Assembly (NCBI RefSeq): GCF_001577835.2
Contig: NC_029532.1
Location: forward strand, 6,156,606-6,220,605
DNA length: 64,000 nt
Direction of reading: 5' to 3'
Source: Coturnix japonica
Taxonomy: Eukaryota; Chordata; Aves; Galliformes; Phasianidae
The notes below the pieces were generated by a model, which saw nothing but the letters and a program-made list of their open reading frames with translations, was not told where the DNA came from and did not search any database. Each line of letters opens with the position of its first letter. Position 1 is the stretch's first letter. Of this stretch, positions 39,061 through 50,372 are shown one piece after another. The position numbers and the translations under genes were made by a program.

Positions 39061-40488
39061 ATGCTGCCCATTTGTTCGCTGCAAAATTTGCTAGAGAAAA
39101 AGAAGCTTTAAAGATGGGGAGATGTGGAAGAGATGCAGCAGTGATGGCTGTGTCCCCAGACCTGACAGTTGATGCTTGAGCTGCATTGGGAGCTCCTTGT
39201 CCACTGGGGCCAATGGAGACCCTTGGGACTGGTGGACCCAATGCATGTCCCCAGCATGTCATATGGCTCCAGTGTCTTTTCCTCCAACAAAATTCAACTT
39301 GGTCCAAGAGGAATCCTTCCTGACTTCCCATCCCATGGATCTGGGGCTTTGGGACACAATTGCTCAGGAGCTGCAGAGGAATGTTTAACTCATGCATGTG
39401 TTCTGGTGGTCTGGTTGCGGTGCGTTGCACCACAGTGATGCTGCTGTTCCTGCATTGGGGTTTCTCTGTCCTCTCCCCTTGCAGCTTGGTTCCCTCTGAG
39501 CGTAGCTGTTTGTAGTTCTCAGTGCTGTTGTTCCTGGGCAGGTTTACATCACCCCGACAGAAGCTCTTATTGAAGAAGTCATGTAAGGCACAGAGCAAAA
39601 AAAAATCTAATGCTGAACGTATTGATCTGTGCGCTTTTCTGAGTCAAAGCAGGCTGAGGCAACTGCTCCCAATGCTTGCAACACCAGCAGGACCCCAAAC
39701 ACAACCCCACGAGCTTGGGACACCAGCCACATCCCCATTTTGTGTGCAGCATCATAGGGTGAAAAACCTGTTAGGCCAGGAGCATGAACCTGGGGCAATT
39801 TGTCCAAAACATCAGGAAAATGGTCTTTTCCACAACTGGATTTCTGAGGGTAAGTAATTTATTGTGAGGAAAGAAATACCCCCCCAAAAAATATGGTGCC
39901 ACCCCTTTTTGGATGGGCCATGGTGGGAGGGGAGAGTCAGCCCCTCTGCTTGTCGCTGGAATTGGAGCGTGAGAAGGGAAATGAAGAGAGCCTTGAGAAT
40001 TTCAAAAGGTAATTAAGGTAAAACTCGTTAATATTTCAAGGCAGGGCTGTGCCTATTACAGCAAAAGGCCTGGCTGAAGTCAGGGAAGTGACGGGAAAGA
40101 GCCTGTCTTGTTGCATAACAGCACATTATGGGATCAAAGCCATGAAAGTGAAGCAAACTGCTGAAAGCCCTTGCAGGGTGAGAGGGGACCACAGCCCCAG
40201 CAAAGCCTGGGAGAGCAAGAAATGAAGAGACTGACAGCTCCAGTTAGGCAGGAATAGGCATGGAGCCAAATGCCCCACCACCCCTGAGCACCTGGCCAAA
40301 ATTGCTCTGGCTGCAGGAGGGATGCTTCCATCCCATCCTGTCTCATCCCATCCCAAATATACTGCTGTTTGGGGGCTGTCTGGAAGGAGCTGGTGCAGGA
40401 AGATCCTTATGGGGCAGAGACCAAATCCCCTCTTGTGCCCTCCATGCAAAGGTGCTGCATTGGGGCATGCTGTCCTTAAGCACAGAGT

Positions 40489-40618
40489 TGGAAAGACTAG
40501 ATTAATTATCAGGGTTGAAGGGGTTCAAGTAATTATCAGCACTGGAGGGGCTCGGTTAATTATCAGGTTGGAGGGGTTCAATTAATTCTCAAGGTTGGAG
40601 ATGCTCAACTAATTATCT
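40489..40618. repeat. 27-bp minisatellite, five units, each with a TAATT core
   Basis: Five tandem units of 26-27 bp have the pattern TTGGAGGGG-TTCA-TTAATTATCAGG. Four units contain TAATTA and the fourth TTAATTC. The units are about 80 per cent alike. Because each holds a homeodomain-type core at a fixed spacing of about 27 bp, the array could bind several homeodomain proteins, but it may equally be a neutral minisatellite. Confidence 0.85.
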
Positions 40619-43025
40619 CTCCCAGTCATTGCTATGCTGGCAGTGGTGGTGAGGGCGGCTCAGCTCTGCAGAATGACTTCAATCTCCATTTCAATCTGAG
40701 TGAGAAGGGGATGGGAGGGGGGATATTTCTCTGCTCTGAAATTTTCCAGCCACCTCCTGATCTCTGCCACTGTTGGAGGGTGATGCAGCGGACACTGGGA
40801 GCCTCCAGCCCCTGGTACAAGCTGTGGAGGTGGGTGCCTGCTGCCAGCACAGAGCATTCCATGCCAAGGCATCATCAGGAATCACAACCTCCGGCTGCAC
40901 GATGCTCCTGGTGCAGGCTGTCTTCCAAACATTGGATTAGCAGATATGAGAGCAGGGACTCACCGAGGCGTGGAGTGGATTACAGGCACTCCAGTGTGCT
41001 GGTACCCAGTAATTAATGTCCTCCATTTGCCAAGAATACATCAGGCAAATGTTTGCCTCTTAGGCAAATAAACTGAATAAATATTAATTCCCCATCTCGG
41101 GTGTTTCCATGCCTGCTGCAGACAGGCTGGGGGTGCCCTCCCCACACTGTGTGATGCTCTACGAAGGGCTGTGAAATTCCCTGTGTGTCATAATTTATTG
41201 ATGCCAGCCATCTCCATCTCCTCCTTGGCGGTTCCCCTGAGCAGAATGGCTCCCAAATCAAATCGCAGCATTTTCAGTAGCACCCGCTCCTCTGAATGCA
41301 TCAGGCATGCAGTTAGGCAAGGGAAATAAGACAAGCACAGCAAAAGAATTACGGGCTGGCTTCTTTATTTGTGTTGTGAAATGTGGGATGTTGGCAGGTG
41401 AAAGCAACACAGCCATAGAGCAGGAAGACAAGGAGGAGAGGAGTAGGGCAAAATGAGCTCAATGGGGGCTGAGGATGGAGGGTTTTCCTGAGGGTCTTCT
41501 AGGGATGGAGCAAAGTTTACAATGCATTGGAGATGTATATTATAAGGGGTTATGTCCAAGGGGGTTAAGCCCTCAAAGGCAGAGAACCATCCCAGTGCTG
41601 CTAATGGGAGTGATGTGAGAATAGAGGAGCACTCATCCCTGCTGTGCAGGAAATGGTACCCAGGATATTCTGCTTGGATCCCTCCAGACTCGGAGAAAAC
41701 CAATTTCTCTTGCGCCAGCAAAAGCAGGTTTTATTAACAGCAATTTGAGCTCTCCAACAAATCCCAACAAGGCATAATTTCTCTGCAAATGGCATGTCCG
41801 CATCGCTGCTGCCTCCACCCCCTCCTCACTCCGAACCATTTAGGATAATACTTACTTGATGGAGTCTATTAAGCGTGATATTTTTGGATGTACAACAATT
41901 GCTGTAGTTAAGCTTTCTCAGGGCTGCTCATTTACTTGGAAATGGCTACAGAGCCGACAGGTAGCACTTGCCCATCAGCCCATCAACCTCTTTCAACCCC
42001 ATCTCACTCCCACCCTCCAGGAGCACGTTGCTGCTCTTTGCTTGCAGTGGGGCTTTAGGGGAGGGCGGTGCTGATGGCACCGAGTGCCCCGAGCTCAGCA
42101 AACTGAGCATTTTCTTGAGAGCATTAAGAGCTCTTCCAGCACAGCCATCTATCTTCTTTTAATTTGAAGAACATACAGTTTCCAGGAACTGCTCCGAAGT
42201 TAGAAACAATATGATGATGCTGCTGGTGAATAAGTCATGAGGGCTGGAGCCTGAATCTACATATTTATGCATGTGTTCCCTCCTTTGGGGAGGGGGATGA
42301 TTTATAGCGCTACAATGCTCCCATTGGAGCTGTGGTCACCAGAAGACCCCTATCACCCTTGCCAGGCTCTGCCCTGACCTTGGTGGCCTCTTTGCTATCT
42401 AGGTTCCAACCAGCAGCAGTGTAACGAGTGCAGGTGACAGCTCAGAGCAATGATCTGTTTTCACATGCTTCCCATACCGACAATCGTTATCTTTCCTCTT
42501 TTCTTGTTTTAATTATTGAAGGTTTCTGCTTCAAAAAGCTCTTCTGTGCTCAGGGGGGAAAAAAAATATTAAAAAGGGCCTTTTGCTAATTTCTGCCTTT
42601 TAATGTTTGGCGGTTGTGCAGTTTTACTTGGGGAACAACTGCAGAGCTTTCTCCACCTCCCTCGTATTTTTAGCAGCACCAGAAAGTCCCATGCCTGCGG
42701 GCTCTGCCTGCCCATGGAAAAAAAGCAAACCTAATTAAATCACGGAGCTGCAAGTGGCACTTTTCCTTTAGTATTCCTTCCATTTTACATGGCGCTTGGC
42801 TGTGCCGTTAATTACCACCTTCAGTTATTTGTCGCTGCACGTTCCCCCTTCTGAAAAGCGTTTTGCCTCAGTTGTGGGGAATAAACAAATAAAACCTGGT
42901 GAAAGTATCAGAAAAGGAGAGGAGGGATCCTGAGGTGCAGCTCCACAGCTTCGTGCCCTGCAGCCTCCCCATGGGTTTTTCCTGCATGCTTCAGCTGAGC
43001 CAATCTGCTCTTTTTTTCCCCATAT

Positions 43026-43125
43026 GGAATCATACAGTCATTAAGGTTGGAAAAGACCACTAAGATCATCAAGTCCAACCACTGACAGTTTGCCACCATG
43101 CCCACTAAACCACGTCTCTAAAATA
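43026..43125 (-). mobile_element. CR1 LINE 3'-end fragment
   Basis: GGAATCATACAGTCATTAAG, GGTTGGAAAAGACCACTAAG and ATCATCAAGTCCAACC in sequence are the reverse complement of a CR1 3' end and match the family closely. Similarity ends near CCACGTCTCTAAA. Confidence 0.9.
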
Positions 43126-44058
43126 TGGAGAGAAAAAGAAGGGAAATGTAGCTGGGGGGCACCTCCAGAGGCCAGATCCTCACCATCTGGGTTCAGCCTC
43201 TGAGCTGCCTTTTGGAAGCATCTCCAGATGGGAACCTGCAGTGGAATAACTGAGATCAGAAGGGGATTCTCTGCATGGGATGGGGCTCTGCTGGACACAG
43301 ACTTGGTAATGCCAAAGAGGCACATAGAGGATCATAGATCCCAAAGTGATGAAATATGGGGAAAAAATCCCACATCTAGGGGTATCTCAATGCTTGCTGA
43401 CAGGCTGGGGTGAGACTGAATGGCTGCATGTGGATGCTCTCAGGGGTGTGAGATGCTTTGTGATCAGGCTCCATAGAAGGACCATTAACCCCGAGGGCAG
43501 CCTGAGCCCTGGGTGGGAGCAGGGACATGGGACAAATAGTGGAGCAGAGCCTGCTTCCACCCCAGCTGGATGTGACCCCTGGGCTGCCATAGACTGCCAA
43601 TGTGAAGATGCAATGGATTGTTTGAACACATGATGAAAACCCTTGAGTGAGTTTGAACTCAATGGGGCGTTGTGAGGCTTAATTAATTTATGTCCAAAAG
43701 CACTTTGAGAGCGTCAGATGAAAGAGGTTATTACCAGAGTGTAAAGAGATCCTTTATTCTACAAGATGGAAGTGGGAACAGCCCTGGCCATGCTCTCTCT
43801 TTAAAGAGCACAGGCTATTAGCACAAAGCACAGTGATGAACAGAAGCTATTTATTTTTTTTCCAGTCTTTATGGAAATGATTCTGCGGCGTCTCGTGATG
43901 ACACACATCATCCTGGCACAAGAGGGCAGGGAGAAAAGCAGAGCTAACTTTTTCTCCGTGAAATCATTGCAACTCCATTGGAGTTTGGAGCAAATTCCCC
44001 GGTGTGCTTAATATCCCTTAATGAGCTGTGGTGTCCTTAGGGCTGCAGATGGCTCTTA

Positions 44059-44245
44059 TCACAGAATCACAGCACTGTTTGAGTAGGAAGGGACATTTGG
44101 AGGTCATCTGATCCAACTCGCTGCAATGAATAGGGACACCTACATCTCCTCAATGACCTTCAGTGTCTCCAAGGATTGGGCATCCACCAACTTTACTGCA
44201 AAAATCTTTTCCCTTATATCCAATGTAAATTGCCCCTCAATCTCT
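44059..44245 (-). mobile_element. CR1 LINE 3' fragment
   Basis: The plus strand reads ATCACAGAATCACAGCACTG, then GGAAGGGACATTTGGAGGTC, ATCTGATCCAACTCGCTGC, and CTTATATCCAATGTAAATTG. These are the reverse complement of CR1 blocks in the proper order. It is 5' truncated. Confidence 0.85.
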
Positions 44246-45189
44246 TGGTAAAGGCTCCCTTGAAGCCTTTTGGGGATCAGGCACTGGGCAGCCCAAGGGA
44301 CCCCAAAGGGTCACATGGGTTCTCCTGCACTCCTTCAGCCTCTCACTGCCATGTGTTCTGCTGAGACCCAATGTCCACATCTCCTCCTCTGGGGTTTGGT
44401 AGATCTGGGGAATGTCAATGTCCTCCAGAGCCTGTCTGGGTGAGAGGGTCTCAGGGGTGCAGCAGCAAATGGAAGAATTCCTTAGAGAATGGGCACTGCC
44501 ATGAAAGGGAACGTCTGCTGGCACAGAGCATCAATGGGAGCGAGGGCACCCTGTGGAGTCCAAGCACAAGGCTGCCCCTCACCCCGCCATGAAATGCAAC
44601 ATCAGATGTATCTGCAGCAATGTATGCAGCATCACAACGCACTCCTTCTCTCTTCTTGAGACACCATTTGGCAGATCTGTGCTGTGAATGTCACAGCAGA
44701 CTTACAGGATAACATCTCCCACCATCCCAGCAATGTAATGGAACTGGGGGACCATCTGCCGGGAGCCAGGCTGCATGAAGCATCCCTCCCTCACTGCAAA
44801 AACCCCAAAATGCCCCATATCTCCCACAGACACCCTTATCTGTGTCATGACAACACTACATTGGCAGGTGAGAAGGTGACCAGGTCTGGGGAATCCATGG
44901 CTCACAGCAGATCTTCGCATGTGCCTTTGGCACTCAGCCCTAGCATCATCTTTCAGGGTGAAATGTCAATAGGGTTGTCTCTGTCTGCAAGATTCCTTCC
45001 CTGAAAGAAGCCAGCAGCAGCACTTCAAGCCGTCATGGATAAAAGACATCACAATTTGATTTTCTTGTCACTTATTAAGGGAGGAAGAAAGATTTCATCA
45101 GCTTTACTGTGATGGAGCAGACCCATGGGAGAAACCCTATGGCAAGGTGCCCATTCCCTGTGGCCAATGCATCCAGCTCTGACAGTTGT

Positions 45190-45361
45190 GTCACCTGTCC
45201 CAGCCCATGTCACACATCCCATCTCATTCTATGTCCATCCCATTCCATATCCCATGTCACCTTTCCTATCCCATGTCACATATCCCATTCCATATCCTAT
45301 GTCACCTTTCCCATCCCATGTCACCTATCCCATCCCATCCCATCCCATATCCCATGTCACC
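45190..45361. repeat. CCCAT-based minisatellite, interrupted by an LTR
   Basis: A degenerate array is built from CCCAT pentamers and the longer unit CCCATGTCACCTATCCCAT. It continues on the other side of the LTR insertion at 46,204-46,235 with CACCTGTCCCAGCCCATGTC, showing that the LTR landed inside the array. Confidence 0.85.
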
Positions 45362-46207
45362 TGTTGTCTCGCTCCAATTTACAGGAGGGAGGCAAGGTTC
45401 TTTTGTGTATATACCCGGCATGAGATTAAGAAGCAACGGTTCAAATGTTGGTCCAACCAGTTTATTATTAAAGTCCTAGCCGTTTTTAGGGAGATGGGGA
45501 AGGGAAGGTAGGCGATAGGGAAAGTAGGAAATATAAGCAAGGAGTCTTTGCAGAGAACGAAAGGAATAGTCACCACCGTGGGTCCAGCGAGGTACACAGT
45601 AGGTCCGTCAATCTCAGGAACTCCTCTGATCACCGCAGGGGATGGGAGACAGCCAGGGAGCTCCGCAGCAAGCCGGTCCCGGGGGTTCTTCCGACAAGGT
45701 TTTCCCCTCAGGGAATTCTCCGTCTAAGGTGTCTTTGGGAGTTTGTCTCCAAAGTCCCCAGTTTAGCGAGGGCCTTTTATCCCCCGTTTCGGCGGGAATT
45801 TTCCTCTTCGAAGTCTGAGAATTGCAGCTCAGCATTTTTTGGGGGGGAAATACCAAACTTCTGAACAAACAGGCAAACACTTCTTGAAAGGTGATTTACA
45901 AAAAGCTTTTGTGACATTCCTGGCCACAGATGAGCCAGCAAGGAAGGAAGAGGGGGTCTCTGTTGCCGGACACAAGCGTTATCGCCTTCTGCAGTGGTCC
46001 GCTCCTTCGAACAGCACCCCTGAGAAAGACTGCTCTTCCTGTTTCTGTTTACCCTTGCAATTGTAAGCAGAAACACTATGGCACATTGACACCCACCATC
46101 CGCCCTCCAGGATACTTATCAGTTGTCAGTCAGAGTCTTATCATCAGGAAGGCCTCATGAAGCAAGCTTTGAGACAACAAAAGAAAACCAGTTCTGTCTT
46201 TCACACC
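45358..46207 (-). mobile_element. Solo LTR of an endogenous retrovirus, with 4-bp target duplication
   Basis: The LTR proper is 45,362-46,203 (842 bp). On the minus strand it begins TGAAAGACAGAACTGG and ends GCGAGACAACA, so it has TG...CA ends, and it is flanked by CACC on both sides (45,358-45,361 and 46,204-46,207). A TATA-like ATAAAAGG (45,773-45,780) lies upstream of a minus-strand AATAAA (45,461-45,466), giving a normal U3-R-U5 order. No internal region is present, so it is a single LTR left after recombination. A 4-bp duplication is usual for gammaretrovirus-like (ERV1) elements. The matching target duplication and clear signals suggest it is younger than the other LTR-like copies. Confidence 0.85.
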
Positions 46208-46239
46208 TGTCCCAGCCCATGTCAAGCATCCCACCCCCC

Positions 46240-49200
46240 TAAAGACTGCATAGTTTCAGCACTTCGGTTAATGAGGAAAAAAAAGGCTGTTTTCTGAGGG
46301 AAAATGAGCGAAATGCTGTGTTTGCTGTGAGGTGTTTGCTTGCTGCAAGCTGCTTGCAACATGTTTCGCAATTAAAATGCAGCCATAGCATCATGCAATG
46401 CTTTTCATACTTTCTCTCTCTAAGATTATAAAGTGGATCAATGAAAATGTCTGAGGAGCTTCTGATAGCAGCCTTGCTCAGCATCTTGAAAGAAGCCCCG
46501 GGGACAGAAAGGTTTGCATTTGTAGCCCCAAAAGGGCTGCTCTCCCCCCTTTGCCAGCCATGGAAATGGTTATATTTTACAAAGCAGGTTGGGAAGAAAC
46601 AGCCTCATTCTGAAGATTCCCATCAACCAGTTTGCACTGTTAACACCCCAAATCAGTCCTTCCTCTGCCAAAATGATTAGGACAATTGAGAGTTTGGCAG
46701 TGCCAGCCAGACACTTAGATCCATAGCTTTGGGATGTGTCTGGGTCCCCAACACCAAGCTCTGGTCCTGCAGAGCCAGCCCAAAGCCTGGCACAGAAATG
46801 AGAGCAGTGGTATCAGCGGGCAGACTCAGTTCTGCCTTGAAAATACACTTTAATCAACACTTATTGGATTAGCATTGAAATCTGAGCACTGCTGGAACGC
46901 AGAGCAGCCGCTTCTCCACCACGAAATCCTGCTGGTTTTAATCGTGCCTCCCCCCTGCAGCAATTGTGCTCGGAGCAGAATAATTATGACAAGGGACTTT
47001 GGTGCCAAGGTAAAAGACTGAAAGCATCACCCAAAGCTGCTGAGGCTCAGCCTCGTTTGGGCTCCAGCACGCTTAGCAACGCATGGATTTTTTTTTCCCC
47101 CATCTCAACAAAATGTCAAAAATGTACTTAATGAGAAGTTCTCCTCTTACAAATGAAGCAGTAATCTGTCAGAAGGGAAAATCTGCTGTAAACTTAGTCA
47201 GAGCTCATCCCTTGACTCCTCGCCAGCATGCATTAAGGTTCATTAGTAAGCGGGGCTGGGCTGGGCACTGTGCGGCGTGGGGCTGGACTGCCATCTACTG
47301 CGATCTGGGAGAATTAAGAATTAAGGTGCTGTCCTGGGGCTTTTCGTCCTCCCCGGCTCTCCTTCTGGTTGGGTTTTGGGGTGTTTTTCAAACAAAAAAG
47401 ATACAAGGGATGCTCCTGGTAAGGGAAGAACGCCAGGGATGTGGGGCAGGTCCCCCATTGTGAGCTGATCGGCTCTCCCGACCTTCAGTAAGAGTTTATT
47501 TTGTCCCCTGTGCCAAACCAAACTCACAGCAGAGGTTTCAGCCCCGGTGAGATAGGAGATGGGATGTTCCTACATGTAGCCCCACTGTGCAGGGACCAGG
47601 CCCTGTGGGTATACAGCAAAACACTGCTGATGGGGGGGGATGCACCCAACCAAGAGCCATGTGATAGCAGCTCCAGAAAGATCTGCAGGAGAACATATGG
47701 TGTGTTTTCAAATGCACCCATAACATTTATTTAAAATACAGGCTATAAAGCGTTGCCAGCAAAACTTACTGGGAGAAAACCTGTCTTTAAGTTGGAAAGT
47801 CTCCTACTGCTTCTCTCAAATTGTTAAGCTTGTGTTTATTTGGTTTCAGCCCAAACAAATGGGGATGTTGCAGTGAGAAAGGGACCCAAGCTGCTCCTTT
47901 CTCCTGGGGGTCAAACAGCCACACAGCTCTGCAGCAGGGGCTTCTCCCACTGCACCACACAGCATTCAGTGCCCTGAGCTGCTGTGTCTGTCCCATGGTG
48001 GTGGCCATGGAGGAGCAGAGCCACTGTGTGCATCCCCCTGCTGCCTTCAGTCTGGGTCTCTGATGGGACAGACACACCAGGAACAGCAGCAGATGCACTT
48101 CTCCCATTGCTTTCCCTCCATAGCAGAGCGATGGTGCCTCACAGGTACCTGACACAGACCCTAATGTGAGCAGGGCTGTGATCACAGTGGGACAGAGGGG
48201 ACCTTGGAGCAGTGGCAGGGAGCTTGGGGCAGTCCCACAGCCTGCTGCACGGCTGAGGTCCGGGCTGCATCCCAGTGTAACAGCAGAGCTTTGTGGCAGC
48301 TGCACCATCTAGAGGAGAAATGAGTCTAAAAGAAGAAACGAGCAGGGGACCAGATGGGCCATCTTCTGCAGAGAATGGGGACAGGAGGAAGAGCAGTCAG
48401 AGGTGATGCTACTGCCTGTGTCCATCATCACCATCTATGCCTGTGACCGTGTGCCTGATGGTGCCCTGATGCCCTGCTCCTCCTGCTGCTCTTCCTGCAG
48501 TGTGCTGAGTGCCCAGCGTAAGCAGGTGCTGCAGACACAGCTCTGCCTACAATATCTGGGGAACAAACCCCCAGGGCCGTGACTGCAGGGATCCAGGGAG
48601 AGGCTTCTCAATCCTTGGCAGCTCCCTGCAGCACGAAGGGAGGCAGCAAGTCCATTCCCACTGGTTTTAATTTTGTTTTCCCTTGCCACCCAGGCCCCAG
48701 CAGATTGCATAAGTCATAAGGAAACACTGATCACATCCCAAGTGCAACCACGAGCACATCTCAGCTCCCAGTCCTCCTCGTTCCATTTGCTGACACCCGG
48801 ATTTCTCCTCTTCCTCCCACCAGCTCCAGTTCCTTCCCATATGGCTGCAGGCAGCTCGGGCTCTCAGCCCACAGATCTGCCTCTGCTCCCTCCCACCCAC
48901 GCCTGTGGCTTTGCTGAGCCTTGGCCAATCCAAGAGACAGGCAGAGGGTGTCCCCAGCATAGGGTGCAGCATAAGGTGCAGTGAGAAGCAGCAAAGCACT
49001 TCAGGTGATGGGGATGGACATGGTAAAGAGGCTCCCAGGTTAGCGTGCAGCACTGCAGGAGCCAACCTTGGGGTGGCTCCAAGGCAGCTGATGGCTGCTC
49101 CCAGGATGCAGCATGGATCAGGAGATGCAGGTTGTTTCCCAAAGGGCTCAAATCACAAATCCCAATTGGAAGCAAGAGCTTTCCTGCATGCAGTGATTTT

Positions 49201-50170
49201 GGCATTCACCAAGGGATGGGATTTGATTTCTCCCAGCATTTCCAAACCTGTTTTGTCTCCGTTGCCCTGAAGCTGTTCTCAGTGCTCACTCAGTGTTTCT
49301 CCATCCCTGACAGCTCTGTGGAATGGCAGTGTGAATCTGAGCCCACACTCAGTCTGAAGCTATCACCATTGGAGGGATGCCACGGCCTTAAGAGCCCCAA
49401 GGAAAAGCAAGAGGAACACACGGGGGTGCAAACACGGAGTGAGAGCAGTGGTGATTTTTAGTTTGATCCAGAACTTGCTTAAGGGAGCATTAAGGAAGGC
49501 GGTTGTTTGCGAATCCTTAATCAATGCCTGCTCATGCAAAACAGGTTTTGTATTTGCAAGATGTGGGTGAGCAAATCCCACTGTGCCCCACAGCCTTTGC
49601 ACCACCCCTGACCACCACGGTGTCCCCAGACTGTTGGCATCCTGCTGTGGCACTTTGGACTCTTCCTGCTACATGGAGACCTGGAGAAAAGCTGCTTCCT
49701 TTGTGCCATGCTCCGGTGAGAGCCTTTGAGCAGCTGCCAGCAGCCCTGCAGTGCATTCACCACCAGAGGTTTCAGTTCTTTGCAGCCAAGAGAGTCCATA
49801 AGTGCTAAAAATGGACAGAACTCCTTGGAGGTGATTTGAAAATCTTCCCTACATGCAGAGATGCTCAGGGTTGGTGGGCTGGGCAAGGGCTGTGTGTGAC
49901 CATCAGTCATGGGCAGAGCTGATGGAGCTCTGATATCCAATGTAAGTTTGAGACTTTCCCAAACCCAGAGGTATGTAAGCCCTGAATTAACATGAAAACA
50001 CATGAATGCTTTCAAGGAGGCCGCTCTCCTGACCCTCATTTGTACCCATGCTGAATGCTTTCTTGCTGCACACTCATGGCAGAAGCAGTTCTGCTCCACT
50101 GACCCAGGGAAGGACCTAAATGGGGATTTCAGCAATTGCTGTCTCTTAGCAGAAGTCAGCGGAGCAGTAG
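46240..50170. other. Intergenic DNA, no gene recognised
   Basis: I see no supported gene. The interval 46,840-47,260 is AT-rich, repeat-free and has CGGAGCAGAATAATTATGAC and TTAGCAACGCATGG, and could be a regulatory element. A 270-codon open frame on the minus strand (50,333-49,521) starts inside a CR1 copy and has no recognisable domain. I do not call it a gene. Confidence 0.5.
46840..47260. promoter_or_regulatory. Candidate conserved noncoding block
   Basis: The stretch is non-repetitive, with ACACTTTAATCAACACTTAT, GGATTAGC (bicoid-type homeodomain core GGATTA) and GAATAATTATGAC. It holds no coherent ORF. It resembles a vertebrate enhancer in composition only. Confidence 0.25.
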
Positions 50171-50372
50171 TTATAGACTCATTAAGGCTGGAAAAGACCT
50201 TTAATATCCCCAGCCCAACGCCATGCCCACTGACCATGCCTCTCAGTGCCAAACCTCTGTGGTTCTGGAACACCTCCAGGGATGGGGACTCCACCGCTCC
50301 CTGTGCAGCCTGTGCCAATGCATCACCATTCATTCAGAGAAGAAATTTTGCCTAATATCCAATCTGAAATGA
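50171..50372 (-). mobile_element. CR1 LINE 3' fragment
   Basis: The plus strand gives GACTCATTAAGGCTGGAAAAG, CCATGCCCACTGACCATGCC, GGAACACCTCCAGGGATGGG, and TGCCTAATATCCAATCTGAA. This is the reverse complement of CR1 over about 200 bp, with the expected block order. The terminal repeat is degraded to a single partial copy. Confidence 0.9.

Larger units (their letters stand above)
37851..45190. other. Intergenic DNA, mostly single copy
   Basis: No gene is recognised. Listed separately are the TAAT-rich block at 38,690, a homeodomain-site minisatellite at 40,489 and two CR1 fragments at 43,026 and 44,059. Another AT-rich, repeat-free interval lies at about 42,460-42,860. The rest shows only short, mutually overlapping ORFs. 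Confidence 0.5.

Noticed and set aside
38984-39598. 204-codon minus-strand frame
   Set aside because: No domain. It overlaps plus-strand frames and the edge of a candidate enhancer, and is probably chance.
45362-46203. Short open frames within the 45-kb LTR
   Set aside because: A solo LTR has no gene. These frames are incidental.
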